Notes: generated by a model not told the origin, from the sequence alone. Positions 12,407 to 25,433 are shown, counted from the first letter of the stretch. The stretch is 64,000 nucleotides of DNA from an uncultured Pelagibacteraceae bacterium (GCA_902538745.1 CACBGP010000001.1:1-64000), one strand, 5' to 3'. Made by a program: numbers and translations.

Positions 12407-13185
12407 TGGTACAAATTAATTTACCTAAAGACTCAGAGATAAAAAAAGGTAAATATTTTAAAGATAAAACTGGTTCAAAAAATTTAAGAAAAGTAAATAT
12501 CTATAGATGGGACCCCTCAACTGGCGAAAATCCTCGTATTGATAGCTACGAGGTTGACATGGATAATTGTCCATCCAAAGTGTTAGATATTTTAAATAAA
12601 ATTAAAAATGAGATAGATCCAACATTAGCTTATAGGAGATCTTGTGCCCATGGAGTTTGTGGTTCATGTGCAATGAATATGGATGGCAAAAATGGTTTAG
12701 CATGCACCAAACCACATGAAGAAATAGATGGTGATATAGATATTTATCCATTACCACACTTAAAAGTTAAAAAAGATTTAATCGGAGATTTAGATGGATT
12801 GTATAAACAATACCAGTCAATTGAGCCTTGGCTAAAAAATAATTCCAAGTCCGAGACAAATGAAATTATTCAATCTAAAGAAGATAGGGCTAAACTAGAT
12901 GGTGCATATGAGTGTATTATGTGTGCTTGTTGTTCAACATCATGCCCAAGCTATTGGTGGAATGGTGATAAATATTTAGGTCCTGCAGTTCTTTTACAGG
13001 CATATAGATGGATAGTTGATAGCAGAGATGAGGAAAGAAATGCCAGACTAAAAAAAGTGGCAGATGAACTTAAACTTTATAGGTGTCATACAATTATGAA
13101 CTGTACTAGTGCTTGTCCTAAAGGTTTAAATCCCGCAAAAGCTATTGCTGAAATAAAAAAAATGCTAGCAACTGCCAATATTTAA
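12406..13185 (+). CDS. sdhB: succinate dehydrogenase iron-sulfur subunit
   Basis: [68 protein letters not shown] at 12406 overlaps the sdhA stop (TGATG). Confidence 0.98.
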   Translation: MVQINLPKDSEIKKGKYFKDKTGSKNLRKVNIYRWDPSTGENPRIDSYEVDMDNCPSKVLDILNKIKNEIDPTLAYRRSCAHGVCGSCAMNMDGKNGLACTKPHEEIDGDIDIYPLPHLKVKKDLIGDLDGLYKQYQSIEPWLKNNSKSETNEIIQSKEDRAKLDGAYECIMCACCSTSCPSYWWNGDKYLGPAVLLQAYRWIVDSRDEERNARLKKVADELKLYRCHTIMNCTSACPKGLNPAKAIAEIKKMLATANI

Positions 13186-13227
13186 ACAATAGACTAATAA
13201 GAATTTTTAATCTAAAACACCCTATTC

Positions 13228-14721
13228 ATGAAATTAATTGAACATTTCGTCGGTGGAAAAATAATCCCTGGTACCTCAAATAAAAAAGGTAAAGTTTTTA
13301 ATCCGGCTACAGGTGAGCAAGAAAAGGAAGTAAGGTTAGGCTCTAAAGATGATCTGGATAAAGCAGTTCTAATTGCTAGAGAGGCTTTTAAAGGATGGTC
13401 TTTAAAACCTCCACTCCAAAGAGCTAGAATAATGTTTAAATTTAAGGAACTTATAGAAAAAAATTCAGATGAGTTGACAAAACTAATAGTTTCAGAACAT
13501 GGAAAGGTTTATGAAGATGCAAGAGGTTCTCTTACTAGAGGTTTAGAAGTTGTAGAATTCGCGTGTGGTATCCCACATTTGCTTAAAGGGGAATTTTCAG
13601 AAAATGTTGGAACCAACGTTGATAGTTGGTCTATGAGACAGCCTTTAGGAGTTGTTGCTGGTATCACACCATTTAATTTTCCTGCAATGGTCCCTATGTG
13701 GATGTTTCCAATAGCAATTGCTTGTGGAAATACTTTTATTTTAAAGCCATCTGAAAAAGATCCATCATGCTCGATTAAGTTAGCTGAATTATTAAAAGAA
13801 GCTGGACTTCCTGATGGAGTTTTTAATGTTGTAAATGGTGATAAAGAAGCGGTTGATGCAATTTTAACAAACAAAGATATTAAAGCAGTGAGTTTTGTTG
13901 GTTCCACTCCTATTGCTAAATATATTTATGAAAATTCAGCTAAAAATGAAAAAAGAGTTCAAGCACTTGGTGGTGCAAAAAACCATTTAGTTGTTATGCC
14001 TGATTGTGACTTGGATGGTGCAGTAAATGGCTTAATGGGAGCTGCTTATGGGTCTGCTGGAGAACGATGCATGGCTCAATCGGTAGCAGTTGCAGTGGGT
14101 GATATAGGAGATGAATTAGTGTCAAGATTATCAAAAAAAGCTGAAGCTTTAAAGGTTGGTCCTGGGATGGATAAGGACTCTGAGATGGGCCCATTAGTTA
14201 CAAAAGAACATCTTGAAAAAGTAAAAAGTTATGTAGACCTGGGTGAAAAAGAAGGTGCAAAATTAATAGTTGATGGAAGAAATTTGAAATTACAAGGATA
14301 TGAGAATGGTTTCTATATTGGTGGCTGTTTATTCGATCATGTTAAAAAAGATATGAGAATTTATAAAGAAGAAATTTTTGGGCCTGTTTTATCTGTTGTG
14401 AGAGTTAAAACTTTCGAAGAAGCAGCAAAATTGATCAATGATCATGAATATGGAAATGGGGTAAGTATTTACACTAGGGATGGTGATGCTGGAAGAACTT
14501 TTGCGAGTAAAATTCAAGTAGGTATGGTTGGTATTAATGTGCCTATTCCTGTGCCGATGGCTTTCCATAGTTTTGGTGGATGGAAAAGATCTTTATTTGG
14601 TGATAGTGCAATGCATGGCATGGAAGGAATTAAATTTTATACAAAATTAAAAACAATAACATCTAGATGGCCTTCAGGTATTCGGTCTAATGCCGAATTT
14701 GTGATGCCAACAATGAAATAA
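13228..14721 (+). CDS. mmsA: CoA-acylating methylmalonate-semialdehyde / malonate-semialdehyde dehydrogenase
   Basis: ALDH family, [77 protein letters not shown] (MMSDH hallmark). Confidence 0.93.
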   Translation: MKLIEHFVGGKIIPGTSNKKGKVFNPATGEQEKEVRLGSKDDLDKAVLIAREAFKGWSLKPPLQRARIMFKFKELIEKNSDELTKLIVSEHGKVYEDARGSLTRGLEVVEFACGIPHLLKGEFSENVGTNVDSWSMRQPLGVVAGITPFNFPAMVPMWMFPIAIACGNTFILKPSEKDPSCSIKLAELLKEAGLPDGVFNVVNGDKEAVDAILTNKDIKAVSFVGSTPIAKYIYENSAKNEKRVQALGGAKNHLVVMPDCDLDGAVNGLMGAAYGSAGERCMAQSVAVAVGDIGDELVSRLSKKAEALKVGPGMDKDSEMGPLVTKEHLEKVKSYVDLGEKEGAKLIVDGRNLKLQGYENGFYIGGCLFDHVKKDMRIYKEEIFGPVLSVVRVKTFEEAAKLINDHEYGNGVSIYTRDGDAGRTFASKIQVGMVGINVPIPVPMAFHSFGGWKRSLFGDSAMHGMEGIKFYTKLKTITSRWPSGIRSNAEFVMPTMK

Positions 14722-14726
14722 AAAAA

Positions 14727-15689
14727 ATGAGTAAAATATCTTTAATTGGAGCAGGACAAATTGGTGGAACTCTTGCACATTTAATAGGAACAAAAGAACT
14801 AGTTAATGAAGTAGTTTTATTTGATGTGGCTAGTGGTATTGCTAAAGGAAAGGCATTAGATATTGCACAATCTTCATCTGTGGATGGATTTAATGTTAGG
14901 TTTTCTGGAACTGATAATTATGAGGATATAAAAAATTCAGACGTAATTATAATTACTGCAGGTGTCCCAAGAAAACCTGGTATGAGCCGAGATGATCTTC
15001 TTGGAATTAATTTAAAAATTATTAAACAAGTTGCTGAAGGGGTAAAGAAAAATGCTCCAAACGCCTTTGTAATTTGTATCACTAATCCTTTAGATGTTAT
15101 GGTTATGGCATTCCAAAAATTTTCAGGTTTGTCATCAAATAAAGTTGTAGGTATGGCAGGAATTTTAGATAGTTCAAGATTTAAATTATTTTTATCACTA
15201 GAGTTAAATGTGCCAGTAAAAGAAATTGAGGCAATGGTTATGGGTGGTCATGGTGATACCATGGTTCCTATGCCAAGATTTACAAAAATTTCAGGTAAAC
15301 CATTGTTAGAGTTTGTAAAGGATAGAAAGATCTCTTTAGAAAGAATTGAGGAAATTAATCAAAGAACACGAGATGGTGGCGCGGAGATAGTTAAATTTTT
15401 AGAGAAAGGATCAGCCTTTTATGCACCAGCAGCTTCAGGTGTTCAAATGGCAGAAGCATATTTGAATGATCAGAAAAAATTATTACCTTGCGCAGTACAA
15501 TTAAATGGAGAATACGGTGTGAAAAATGTTTATGCAGGTGTTCCTGTTATAATTGGAAAAGATGGGGTAGAAAAAATTCAAGAGATTGATTTAGATGAAA
15601 AAGAAAAAAAAGAATTTATGCATTCAATAGATGCTGTAAAAGCTTTATGGGAAGCTGCATCTAAAATAGATCCTGATTTATCTAAATAA
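14727..15689 (+). CDS. mdh: malate dehydrogenase
   Basis: [62 protein letters not shown]. Confidence 0.97.
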   Translation: MSKISLIGAGQIGGTLAHLIGTKELVNEVVLFDVASGIAKGKALDIAQSSSVDGFNVRFSGTDNYEDIKNSDVIIITAGVPRKPGMSRDDLLGINLKIIKQVAEGVKKNAPNAFVICITNPLDVMVMAFQKFSGLSSNKVVGMAGILDSSRFKLFLSLELNVPVKEIEAMVMGGHGDTMVPMPRFTKISGKPLLEFVKDRKISLERIEEINQRTRDGGAEIVKFLEKGSAFYAPAASGVQMAEAYLNDQKKLLPCAVQLNGEYGVKNVYAGVPVIIGKDGVEKIQEIDLDEKEKKEFMHSIDAVKALWEAASKIDPDLSK

Positions 15690-15691
15690 TA

Positions 15692-16852
15692 ATGAATATT
15701 CACGAGCATCAAGCGAAACAAATATTAAAAAAATATGGAGCTGTAGTTCCTAAAGGAGTATTTGCGCTAAGTGTTGATGAGCTTATTGAGAAAGCAAAAG
15801 TATTAAAAACTGATAAATATGTTCTTAAAGCCCAAATTCATGCTGGAGGTAGAGGAAAAGCAGGTGGTGTAAAAATTTTAAACTCAATAGAGGAACTAAC
15901 AGTAGCGGCCAAAGAATTACTTGGAAAAACACTGATAACTCATCAAACTGGTCCTGAGGGTAGAGAGGTAAAAAGATTATACGTAGAGGAGTCTTCAAAC
16001 ATAGATAAAGAGTTTTATTTATCATGTCTAGTTGATAGAGCAAGTTCTAAAATTGCATTCATATCAAGCGATCAAGGAGGAATGGATATCGAAGAAGTTG
16101 CAAGCAGCTCACCTGAAAAAATTATAACAACAAAAGTAGATATGGGTGACGAAATTTCCAATTCAGATTGTGAAAAAATAATAAAAATTTTTAATTTGAA
16201 AGAGGACTTAAAAAAACAAGCAGCATTACTAATAAAATCAATATTTAAAATGTTTGTTAGTACAGATGCAAACATGGTTGAGGTAAATCCATTGATTTTG
16301 ACAAAAGAAGAAAAAATTGTTTGTTTAGATGCTAAAGTAAATTTTGATTCAAATGCTTTATTCAGACATCCAGAAATTGTTGAATTAAGAGATTTAAATG
16401 AGGAAGATCCTACCGAGATAGAAGCTAGTAAGCATGATCTTGCATATATCAAGCTAGATGGAAGTATCGGCTGTATGGTGAATGGAGCAGGATTAGCTAT
16501 GGCGACGATGGATATAATTAAATTATATGGAAAAGAGCCAGCAAATTTTTTAGATGTAGGTGGTGGTGCATCTAAAGAAAAAGTATCTGCTGCATTAAAG
16601 ATAATTCTATCAGATAAAAATGTTAAAGGTATTTTAATAAATATTTTTGGAGGAATTATGCGATGTGATGTTCTTGCTCAAGGAGTAGTTGATGCAGCTA
16701 GAGAAATAAATATTAGTGTTCCTTTAGTTGTAAGATTAGCAGGTACAAATTTTAAAGAAGGCAAAGAGATTCTTGATAATTCTGGATTAAAATTAATTTC
16801 TGCAGAAAATTTAGATGATGCGGCTAAAAAAATTGTTGAGGCAATAAAATAA
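15692..16852 (+). CDS. sucC: succinyl-CoA synthetase beta subunit (ADP-forming)
   Basis: [66 protein letters not shown]. Confidence 0.97.
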   Translation: MNIHEHQAKQILKKYGAVVPKGVFALSVDELIEKAKVLKTDKYVLKAQIHAGGRGKAGGVKILNSIEELTVAAKELLGKTLITHQTGPEGREVKRLYVEESSNIDKEFYLSCLVDRASSKIAFISSDQGGMDIEEVASSSPEKIITTKVDMGDEISNSDCEKIIKIFNLKEDLKKQAALLIKSIFKMFVSTDANMVEVNPLILTKEEKIVCLDAKVNFDSNALFRHPEIVELRDLNEEDPTEIEASKHDLAYIKLDGSIGCMVNGAGLAMATMDIIKLYGKEPANFLDVGGGASKEKVSAALKIILSDKNVKGILINIFGGIMRCDVLAQGVVDAAREINISVPLVVRLAGTNFKEGKEILDNSGLKLISAENLDDAAKKIVEAIK

Positions 16853-16853
16853 T

Positions 16854-17729
16854 ATGTCAGTTTTAGTAAACAAGAATACCAAAGTAATTTGTCAGGGATT
16901 TACTGGTGCACATGGAACTTTCCATTCAGAGCAAGCTATAAAATATGGAACTAACCTTGTTGGTGGAGTTACACCAAAGAAAGGTGGACAAAAACATTTA
17001 GACAGACCAGTTTTTAATAGCGTTTTAGAGGCAAAAAATGAACTAGGAGCAGATGCAACTATGATTTATGTACCTGCTAAATTTGCAGCAGCAGCAATTA
17101 TTGAAGCAATTGATGCATCAATTGAACTTATTGTTTGTATAACTGAAGGAATTCCAATTCAGGATATGCTTAAGGTCAGAAAAAAATTGAGTGAATCTAG
17201 TAGCAGATTGATTGGACCCAATTGTCCAGGAATAATTACACCAGATGAATGTAAAATAGGAATTATGCCAGGCAATATACATAAAAGAGGAAGTGTTGGA
17301 ATTGTATCAAGGTCAGGTACATTAACATATGAAGCAGTGGCTCAAACAACTGAAAATGGACTAGGTCAATCAACTTGTATAGGAATTGGTGGAGATCCTA
17401 TAAATGGAACAAATTTTATAGATTGTTTAGATTTATTTTTAAATGATGTTGAAACAGAGTCTATTTTAATGATTGGTGAAATTGGAGGAACTGCAGAAGA
17501 AGAAGCTGCTGAATTTATAAAAAATCATAAGATCAAAAAGCCTATAGTTGGCTTTATTGCAGGAATTACAGCACCTCCAGGCAGAAGAATGGGCCATGCT
17601 GGTGCTATAATTTCAGGCGGCAAAGGTGGAGCCGAAGATAAAATAAAAAAAATGGAAGAAAGTGGTATTACTGTTGCTAAATCACCATCAATTATTGGAA
17701 AAACTTTATTTAATAAACTGTCTAATTGA
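16854..17729 (+). CDS. sucD: succinyl-CoA synthetase alpha subunit
   Basis: [69 protein letters not shown]. Confidence 0.98.
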   Translation: MSVLVNKNTKVICQGFTGAHGTFHSEQAIKYGTNLVGGVTPKKGGQKHLDRPVFNSVLEAKNELGADATMIYVPAKFAAAAIIEAIDASIELIVCITEGIPIQDMLKVRKKLSESSSRLIGPNCPGIITPDECKIGIMPGNIHKRGSVGIVSRSGTLTYEAVAQTTENGLGQSTCIGIGGDPINGTNFIDCLDLFLNDVETESILMIGEIGGTAEEEAAEFIKNHKIKKPIVGFIAGITAPPGRRMGHAGAIISGGKGGAEDKIKKMEESGITVAKSPSIIGKTLFNKLSN

Positions 17730-17764
17730 AAAAAAATATTAGAGAGATATATTAAAATAAAAAG

Positions 17765-20683
17765 ATGTCTTCATCAAAAAATCTTGATTTCGAAAAAACT
17801 TCATTTTTGAGTAAATCTAATAGTGCATTCATAGAAGAGATGTATTTAAAATTTATTAATAAAGATGTAGATCTTCCAGAAAGTTGGGTAAATTATTTTG
17901 AGGGGATTGGTGAAGAATTAAATGTAATTGCAAATGAAATCAATGGTCCATCTTGGGGACCAGCTAAAAAAAAGATAAATATAGATGAATTAAAAAAAAA
18001 AATAGAAGATCAAGATAAAAGTTATGTTGAAAATATTAAATCAGATTCATCAGAAAAATTTAATTTTCAATTACTTGCTGACTCAAACAAAGACTCTATA
18101 AGTGCTGTAGCATTAATTAGAGCATATAGATTAAGGGGGCATTTATTAGCAGATCTTGATCCTTTAAAAATGAGAGAATCAGAATATTTGGATGAACTTC
18201 ATCCAGAATTTTATGGTTTTAAAAAAGAAAATTATGAAAAGAAAATTTTTCTAAATGGAGTGATCAATCGTAAATATGCAAATATAAGAGAAATACTTAA
18301 ATTTATGAAGAGGACCTATTGTGGAAAAATAGGTTATGAGTTTATGCATATTTCAAATCCAATAGAGAGAAAGTGGTTTAGGGACAGAATAGAGCAAGAC
18401 AAAAATGCACTTCAATTTACAAAAAACGGTAAGGAAGCAATTTTAAATAAATTAGTACAGGCAGAAGGGTTTGAAAAATTTTTAGCTACCAAGTATGTAG
18501 GAACAAAAAGGTTTGGTTTAGATGGTGGAGAAAGTTTAATACCTGCACTTGAACAAATAATAAAAATTGGAGGGCAAAACCTTATAAAAGAAGTCAAGAT
18601 AGGCATGTCTCATAGAGGCAGACTGAACGTTTTGGCAAATGTTTTACAAAAATCTTATAAAAGAATTTTTAATGAATTCGCTGGTGAGTTTAGTTCTGTT
18701 ACTGAAGATAGTGCTGGAGATGTCAAATATCATCTTGGAGCATCATCGGATAGAAAGTTTGACGGAAATTCAGTTCATGTAAGTTTAACAGATAACCCTT
18801 CTCATTTAGAGGCTGTCAATCCAGTAGTTTTAGGACAAACAAGAGCTAAACAATTTTTTCATAAAGACAGAGAGAGAAATAAAGTAATACCTATTCTCAT
18901 TCATGGAGATGCAGCTTTTGCAGGTCAAGGAGTTGTAGCTGAATGTTTTGCTATGTCTGGATTGCCAGGTCATAATACTGGTGGAACAATTCACATTATT
19001 GTTAATAATCAAATAGGATTTACTACTAGTCCGAGATTTGCTAGGTCCTCGCCTTATCCATCAGATGTTGCAAAAATGGTAGAGGCACCAATACTTCATG
19101 TTAATGGAGATGATCCAGAAGCTGTTGTTTATGCAACTAGAATAGCTACAGAATTTCGATTAAAGTTTAATAGAGACGTAGTGGTGGACTTAATTTGTTA
19201 CAGAAGGTTTGGACACAATGAAGGAGATGAGCCTTCATTCACTCAACCTTTAATGTATAAAAAAATTAGATCTCATCCTAGTGTTTATAAAATTTATGGA
19301 AGTAAACTTGTAAATGAAAACTCTATAACGCAAGAACTGTTAGATCAAAACATCAAATCATTCAAGAATTTGCTTGATGAACAATATAAGAGTGCAAAAG
19401 ATTATAAACCTAAAATAGAATGGTTTGAGGGAACGTGGTCAAGATATAAGCCTGAAAAAGGTAAAGATAAGAGGGGTATAACCGGCTATGACAAAAATAA
19501 ACTAAAAATAATTTCAAATAAAATAAATGTCATTCCTAAGGAAAAGAATATTCACAAAACTATCGCTAAAATACTCAATGCTAGAAAAGAATGCGTTGAA
19601 AAAGGCACAGGAATTGATTGGTCTTCTGCAGAGGCTCTTGCGTTTGGATCTTTGCTTGAGGAAGGATATCCAGTAAGACTTGTAGGCCAAGACTCTGGTA
19701 GAGGGACATTCAGTCAACGACATTCCGTTTTAAGAAATCAAATAGATAATTCTAGGTATGTTCCTCTTAATAATATTTCTAAAAATCAAAAGCAATTTGA
19801 AGTTGTTGATAGTTTCTTATCAGAACTTGCAGTTTTAGGTTTTGAATATGGTTACAGTCTTGTAGAACCAAATACCCTCACTCTTTGGGAGGCTCAATTT
19901 GGTGATTTTGCAAACGGTGCTCAAGTTGTAATTGATCAATTTATTGCATCAGGAGAGAGAAAATGGAATAGAGCATCTGGCATAGTTATGTTATTACCTC
20001 ATGGGTATGAAGGACAGGGACCAGAACATTCATCAGCAAGGTTGGAGAGATTTTTACAATTATGTTCAAATGATAATTTGCAAGTTATGAATTGTACAAC
20101 TCCAGCAAACTATTTTCATGCCTTAAGAAGACAAATGCATAGAGATTTTAGAAAACCTTTAATAATTATGACGCCTAAATCTTTGTTAAGACATAAACAT
20201 TGTATTTCTGATTTAGATGATTTTAATAAAAAAAATTCTTTTCATAGAGTTTTATGGGATCATGCTATAGATCCAAAAACTAAAGGATTTATAAAATTAA
20301 AGAAATCCAAAAAAATCAAAAAAGTGATTATTTGTTCTGGAAAAATTTATTTTGATTTACTTGAGGCTAGAGAAAAATTTAAAAAAGATGATATTGTATT
20401 TTATAGAGTTGAACAACTTTATCCCTTTCCAGCCAAAGCTCTTGCAAAGGAGCTAAAACCCTATGCCAAGAATGCTAATTTTTACTGGTGTCAAGAGGAA
20501 CCAAAAAATATGGGGGCTTGGTTTTCAGTTAGAGACTATATCCAATGGACATTAGATAATATTAAAGCTAGTAATAACCAAGTTTCTTATATTGGGAGAA
20601 ATCCTGATGCTTCACCAGCAACAGGATATGTTAAAAGACATGTTTCTCAACAACAAGAAATAATAAAGAAAGTATTTAGTTGA
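17765..20683 (+). CDS. sucA: 2-oxoglutarate dehydrogenase E1
   Basis: [86 protein letters not shown]. Confidence 0.98.
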   Translation: MSSSKNLDFEKTSFLSKSNSAFIEEMYLKFINKDVDLPESWVNYFEGIGEELNVIANEINGPSWGPAKKKINIDELKKKIEDQDKSYVENIKSDSSEKFNFQLLADSNKDSISAVALIRAYRLRGHLLADLDPLKMRESEYLDELHPEFYGFKKENYEKKIFLNGVINRKYANIREILKFMKRTYCGKIGYEFMHISNPIERKWFRDRIEQDKNALQFTKNGKEAILNKLVQAEGFEKFLATKYVGTKRFGLDGGESLIPALEQIIKIGGQNLIKEVKIGMSHRGRLNVLANVLQKSYKRIFNEFAGEFSSVTEDSAGDVKYHLGASSDRKFDGNSVHVSLTDNPSHLEAVNPVVLGQTRAKQFFHKDRERNKVIPILIHGDAAFAGQGVVAECFAMSGLPGHNTGGTIHIIVNNQIGFTTSPRFARSSPYPSDVAKMVEAPILHVNGDDPEAVVYATRIATEFRLKFNRDVVVDLICYRRFGHNEGDEPSFTQPLMYKKIRSHPSVYKIYGSKLVNENSITQELLDQNIKSFKNLLDEQYKSAKDYKPKIEWFEGTWSRYKPEKGKDKRGITGYDKNKLKIISNKINVIPKEKNIHKTIAKILNARKECVEKGTGIDWSSAEALAFGSLLEEGYPVRLVGQDSGRGTFSQRHSVLRNQIDNSRYVPLNNISKNQKQFEVVDSFLSELAVLGFEYGYSLVEPNTLTLWEAQFGDFANGAQVVIDQFIASGERKWNRASGIVMLLPHGYEGQGPEHSSARLERFLQLCSNDNLQVMNCTTPANYFHALRRQMHRDFRKPLIIMTPKSLLRHKHCISDLDDFNKKNSFHRVLWDHAIDPKTKGFIKLKKSKKIKKVIICSGKIYFDLLEAREKFKKDDIVFYRVEQLYPFPAKALAKELKPYAKNANFYWCQEEPKNMGAWFSVRDYIQWTLDNIKASNNQVSYIGRNPDASPATGYVKRHVSQQQEIIKKVFS

Positions 20684-20690
20684 TAAATTA

Positions 20691-21986
20691 ATGAGTGAAA
20701 AAATTGTAGTCCCTGTATTAGGTGAGAGTATCACAGAAGCAACAGTTTCTAAGTGGCTTAAAAATAAGGGTGATCTAGTTCAAGCAGATGAGCCAATAGT
20801 TGAACTTGAAACTGATAAGGTGAACCTAGAGGTACCCTCCCCAGTATCAGGTACGTTGATTGAAATTATTTCTGACGAGGGTTCTGTCGTAGAAGTTGGA
20901 GCGCCTTTGGGTTCAGTAGATGAAAATAAGGATATTGTAAAAAAAGATGAAATAATCAAAAAAATTAAACCAACTATAAAAACAGAGAATACTGATAATT
21001 TAGAACCTCAGCAAGATGAGCCACAATTGTTAGAGGCTGAGGTAACTGATAAAACGGATAATAAAGAACAACCACTTGTTTTAACAAAAGAGATAAAAAC
21101 CAATCAACCAATAAAAGAAAAATTTAAAGAACAAGCCTTATCTCCTGCAGTAAGAAAGATTGTAGCTGAAAATAAAATTGACTTAGAAAATATAAAAGGC
21201 TCAGGAAAAAATGGAAGACTGTTAAAGGGAGACTTAATCACTTTAATGAGCAAAAATCCTCCACCGTCAGAGAGAAAAGTAAAATATGGTCATGAAGAAC
21301 GAATTAGGATGACCAGATTAAGACAAACAATTGCTAAAAGATTAAAACAGGCTCAAGAGAACGCTGCACTATTAACTACTTTTAATGAGGTAGATATGAC
21401 AAACATAATCGAGATTAGAAAAAATAATCAAGACGATTTTCAAAATCGATTCGGAATAAAACTAGGAATTATGTCTTTTTTTGTAAAATCCTCTATCGTA
21501 GCACTAAAAAATTTTCCTGCTGTAAATGCCGAGATTGAGGGTGATGAAATTATTTATAAAAATTATTATAATATTAGCTTCGCTGTAGGCACAGATAAAG
21601 GGCTTGTTGTTCCTGTTTTAAAAGATGCCGATGTAATGTCTTTTGCAGACATCGAAAAAAATATAAAAGAAATTTCTGATAAAGCAAAAAGTGGCAAACT
21701 TACTATAGAAGATCTTCAAGGAGGAACTTTCACAATAAGTAATGGTGGGGTTTATGGCTCTATGTTATCAACACCCATATTAAATTTACCTCAATCTGGT
21801 GTTTTAGGTATGCACAATATTGTTGAGAGACCAGTGGTAATTGAGGGTGAAATTAAGATTAGACCAGTTATGTATTTAGCTTTATCTTATGATCATAGGA
21901 TTATAGATGGTAAAGAGTCAGTATCTTTTTTAAAAATGATAAAAGAAAATTTAGAAGATCCAAGAAGGCTATTTTTAGATATTTAA
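20691..21986 (+). CDS. sucB: 2-oxoglutarate dehydrogenase E2 (dihydrolipoyl succinyltransferase)
   Basis: Lipoyl domain [19 protein letters not shown]3-binding [14 protein letters not shown], catalytic [17 protein letters not shown]. Confidence 0.97.
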   Translation: MSEKIVVPVLGESITEATVSKWLKNKGDLVQADEPIVELETDKVNLEVPSPVSGTLIEIISDEGSVVEVGAPLGSVDENKDIVKKDEIIKKIKPTIKTENTDNLEPQQDEPQLLEAEVTDKTDNKEQPLVLTKEIKTNQPIKEKFKEQALSPAVRKIVAENKIDLENIKGSGKNGRLLKGDLITLMSKNPPPSERKVKYGHEERIRMTRLRQTIAKRLKQAQENAALLTTFNEVDMTNIIEIRKNNQDDFQNRFGIKLGIMSFFVKSSIVALKNFPAVNAEIEGDEIIYKNYYNISFAVGTDKGLVVPVLKDADVMSFADIEKNIKEISDKAKSGKLTIEDLQGGTFTISNGGVYGSMLSTPILNLPQSGVLGMHNIVERPVVIEGEIKIRPVMYLALSYDHRIIDGKESVSFLKMIKENLEDPRRLFLDI

Positions 21987-23387
21987 ATGGCAGATAAATT
22001 TCAAGCAGTTGTAATTGGAGGAGGACCAGGAGGTTACGTATGTGCAATTAGACTTGCACAATTAGGTATGAAAACGGCCTGCATAGAGTCGAGAGGATCT
22101 CTTGGTGGCACTTGTTTGAACGTTGGATGTATCCCATCAAAAAGCTTATTAAATTTGTCAGAAGAATTTTATAAAGTAAAAAATTTATCAAACAAAGGTA
22201 TTGAAGTTGGCGAAGTAAAACTAAATTTAAGCAAAATGATGAAAAGTAAAGAAAAGGCAGTGACTGTTTTAACAAAAGGAGTAGAATTTTTGCTCAAAAA
22301 AAATAATGTGACTTATTTCAAAGGTGTGGGAAGTTTTAAATCCAAAAATGAAATTTCCATAAAAGATGTAAATAAAAATGAGACATTGATATTTGCTGAA
22401 AAGATTATTATTGCAACTGGTTCAGTCCCAACATCTTTGCCAGGTGTTGATTTTGATGAAAAAATAATAGTTTCATCAACAGGTGTATTAAAATTAGATA
22501 AAGTTCCAAAAAAAATGGTCGTGGTAGGTGGTGGGTATATAGGTTTGGAAATGGGATCTGTCTGGTCCAGATTAGGAGCTGAGGTTCATGTAATCGAGTT
22601 TTTAGATCATATTACTCCAGGAATGGATAAAGAAATCTCTAACGAATTTATGAAAATTTTAAAAAAACAAGGGATAAAATTTCATATGGAACATAAAGTT
22701 AATAAAATTACAAAAAAAAATTCAAGTGTAGTTATTTCAACGACCGATAAGGATGGAAATAAAAAAGATTTTGATTGTGAGGTTGTTCTAGTTTCAGTAG
22801 GGAGAAAACCGAATACCGAAGGACTTAATTTAGAAAAGATAGGCATAAATCTAGACAATAAAAATAGAATACAAACTGATAAGAATTTTAAAACAAATTT
22901 AGATAACATTTATGCTATAGGTGATGTTATTAGTGGACCAATGCTTGCACATAAAGCTGAAGATGAGGGAATTGCAGTTGCTGAAAATATTGTGGGACAA
23001 TCGGGCCATGTAAATTATGACACTATTCCAGGTGTAATTTATACAACACCAGAAGTTGCATCAATAGGCAAAACCGAGGAACAACTAAATGATTTGAATA
23101 TTAAATATAAAATTGGAAAATTCTCATTTATGGCCAATTCAAGAGCAAAGGCTATTGATGACACTGAAGGTTTTGTTAAAATTTTAGCGGATGAAAAAAC
23201 AGATAAGGTTTTGGGAGCACATTTAATAGGACCTCACGCCGGTGAATTGATTGCTGAAATTGGAATTGCGATGGAATTTGGAGCTAGCTCAGAAGATATT
23301 GCAAGAACATGTCACGCACATCCTACATTTTCAGAGGCGGTTAAAGAAGCAGCTTTATCTGTTGATAAAAGAGCAATACACTCCTAG
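21987..23387 (+). CDS. lpdA: dihydrolipoyl dehydrogenase (E3)
   Basis: GGGPGGYVCAIRLAQLG, GGTCLNVGCIPSKSLL, IYAIGDVISGPMLAHKAEDEG, HAHPTFSEAVKEAAL. Confidence 0.97.
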   Translation: MADKFQAVVIGGGPGGYVCAIRLAQLGMKTACIESRGSLGGTCLNVGCIPSKSLLNLSEEFYKVKNLSNKGIEVGEVKLNLSKMMKSKEKAVTVLTKGVEFLLKKNNVTYFKGVGSFKSKNEISIKDVNKNETLIFAEKIIIATGSVPTSLPGVDFDEKIIVSSTGVLKLDKVPKKMVVVGGGYIGLEMGSVWSRLGAEVHVIEFLDHITPGMDKEISNEFMKILKKQGIKFHMEHKVNKITKKNSSVVISTTDKDGNKKDFDCEVVLVSVGRKPNTEGLNLEKIGINLDNKNRIQTDKNFKTNLDNIYAIGDVISGPMLAHKAEDEGIAVAENIVGQSGHVNYDTIPGVIYTTPEVASIGKTEEQLNDLNIKYKIGKFSFMANSRAKAIDDTEGFVKILADEKTDKVLGAHLIGPHAGELIAEIGIAMEFGASSEDIARTCHAHPTFSEAVKEAALSVDKRAIHS

Positions 23388-23409
23388 ATTATTTTCATAT
23401 TATCAAGAT

Positions 23410-25365
23410 ATGAAATACCCGATTCTGTTACCAAATATATTTAATCACCCGTTTACTTATGAGAGTGATATTGAATTAAAAATTGGAGATTTTGTTGAAG
23501 TTCCTTTTGGTAAAACTAAGATAACAGGTGTTGTTTGGGATGAATTTGAAAAAAATAGTTCAAAAAAATTTAAGATTAAAAAGATTATCAGCAAATTAGA
23601 TATTCCAAGTCTAAAAAAAAATACATTAAACTTTTTAAATTGGTTTTCAGAATATAATATTGTTCCAAAAGGCATGGCCCTAAAGCTTGTATTAACAAAT
23701 GATAAAGAGCTCAAGAATATCGATCAAAAATTTTATGATAATTTAGTTTTTAACGATCATAATAACATTATCAAATTAACAAACGACCAAAGAAAATGTC
23801 TAGAGGAAATAAATAATTTTAATAAAAAATTTAATGTGCATGTTTTACAGGGCACAACAGGATCTGGCAAAACATTTGTATATTTTGAAGCTCTAAAAAA
23901 AATTTTAGAAAAAGGTCACCAAGGTTTAATTCTCTTACCAGAAATTGGTTTGACCACTCAATTTGAGAAAAAATTTACAGAATTTTTTGGGTTTAAGCCA
24001 GCAATTTGGCATTCTGGTATTACAAAAAAGAATAAAAAGATTGTATGGCACGGTATCATAAGAGGTAAAATAAGTGTTGTAATTGGTGCGAGGTCATCAT
24101 TGTTTTTACCGTTTAAAAATTTAGGGCTAATTATTGTTGATGAAGAACATGACCAATCATACAAACAAGATGAAGGAGTAATATATAATGCTAGAGATAT
24201 GGCAATCTCAAGAGCATCATTTGAAAAAATTCCAGTTAATTTAATAACTTCTGTGCCCTCGGTAGAAACATACGAAAACATAAAAAATGAGAAGTATAGT
24301 ATTTCAAAACTTGAGCAAAGATATCAAAATGCGTCTTTACCAAATTATGAAATAATAAATTTGAAACAAATTAAGCTACAAAAACAGACTTGGCTTTCAA
24401 AAGAAATAATTCAAAAAGTTAATTCTCATCTTGAAAAAAAAGATCAAGTTTTATTTTTTTTAAATAGAAGAGGTTTTTCGCCCAATGTTTTTTGTAAAAA
24501 ATGTTTAAATAGTTTTTCGTGTCCTAATTGTTCAATAAATTTAGTTTATCATAAAAGTAAAAATAATTTGATGTGTCATTATTGTGGATTCAAAACTTCT
24601 TTAATAAGAAATTGTTCTCAAGAAGAAAATTGTGATTTTGTATTTTGCGGACCTGGAGTGGAGAGAATCTCAGAAGAAGTTAAAAAAAATTTTCCAAATA
24701 AAAAAATTGAAATTTTTTCAAGTGATACAATGAACAAAAAAAATTCTAGGGAAAAACTAGAAAAAATTATAAATAATGAAATTGAAATTTTGGTTGGAAC
24801 ACAATTAATTTCTAAAGGTTTTCATTTTCCAAATCTTAATTGTATAGTTGTCATAGATATTGATTTGTCATCCTATGGTCATGATTTAAGAGGTGCAGAA
24901 AAAAATTTGCAACTTTACCATCAATTAGCTGGAAGAGCAGGTCGTACAGGAAGATCCTCAACTGTATATTTTCAAACTTACAATTCTAATTCAACAACGA
25001 TTACTGATATAACCAATAAAAACCCAAATATTTTTTTAGAAAAAGAGATAGAAATAAGAAAAAAAAATAATTTACCCCCATTTCAGAGATTTATTTCTTT
25101 AATACTAACAGGGGAAAATGAAAATAAATTAGAAAAAGAAGCTATTAAATTTAAATTGTTTTTAGAAAATAAACTGATTGGAAAAATTTTAGGACCTGTA
25201 AGTGCACCCATATCTAGATTAAAAAGAAAGTATCGAATTAGGCTTTTAATCAGAGGTCCTAAGAACATGAAATTACAGAAAAATCTATATACGTTAATAA
25301 CAAAATATAAATTTTTGGCAGGAATAAAACTTTCAGTTGATGTTGATCCAATAAGCTTCAATTAA
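23410..25365 (+). CDS. priA: primosomal protein N' (PriA helicase)
   Basis: LQGTTGSGKTFVYFEALKKIL, VDEEHDQSYKQDEGVIYNARDMA, FFLNRRGFSPNVFCKKC, LVGTQLISKGFHFPN, QLAGRAGRTGRSS; ATG at 23410 (MKYPILLPN) avoids the overlap with lpdA given in the track. Confidence 0.95.
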   Translation: MKYPILLPNIFNHPFTYESDIELKIGDFVEVPFGKTKITGVVWDEFEKNSSKKFKIKKIISKLDIPSLKKNTLNFLNWFSEYNIVPKGMALKLVLTNDKELKNIDQKFYDNLVFNDHNNIIKLTNDQRKCLEEINNFNKKFNVHVLQGTTGSGKTFVYFEALKKILEKGHQGLILLPEIGLTTQFEKKFTEFFGFKPAIWHSGITKKNKKIVWHGIIRGKISVVIGARSSLFLPFKNLGLIIVDEEHDQSYKQDEGVIYNARDMAISRASFEKIPVNLITSVPSVETYENIKNEKYSISKLEQRYQNASLPNYEIINLKQIKLQKQTWLSKEIIQKVNSHLEKKDQVLFFLNRRGFSPNVFCKKCLNSFSCPNCSINLVYHKSKNNLMCHYCGFKTSLIRNCSQEENCDFVFCGPGVERISEEVKKNFPNKKIEIFSSDTMNKKNSREKLEKIINNEIEILVGTQLISKGFHFPNLNCIVVIDIDLSSYGHDLRGAEKNLQLYHQLAGRAGRTGRSSTVYFQTYNSNSTTITDITNKNPNIFLEKEIEIRKKNNLPPFQRFISLILTGENENKLEKEAIKFKLFLENKLIGKILGPVSAPISRLKRKYRIRLLIRGPKNMKLQKNLYTLITKYKFLAGIKLSVDVDPISFN

Positions 25366-25433
25366 AGCCCAAAAAAAACAATTTTTTGCTAATGAGTTAC
25401 TTGAAGAGTATTATGGCATATGTTAATTAAATC

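Noticed and set aside
13509-13907. 132-aa minus-strand ORF inside mmsA
   Set aside because: Shadow ORF of a well-supported ALDH gene; no recognisable motifs.
16072-16452. 126-aa minus-strand ORF inside sucC
   Set aside because: Shadow ORF of a certain gene.
23251-23409. Upstream extension of priA overlapping lpdA
   Set aside because: Translation here is an out-of-frame read of lpdA; PriA homology begins at MKYPILLPN (23410).
23958-24281. 107-aa minus-strand ORF inside priA
   Set aside because: Shadow ORF; priA motifs run through it.
25353-25424. Short start-less frame ASIKAQKKQFFANELLEEYYGIC* and a 12-codon ORF (MSYLKSIMAYVN) between priA and atpH
   Set aside because: Too short to identify, no convincing start or family; could be a gene remnant or chance. 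Only conservation in relatives would revive it.
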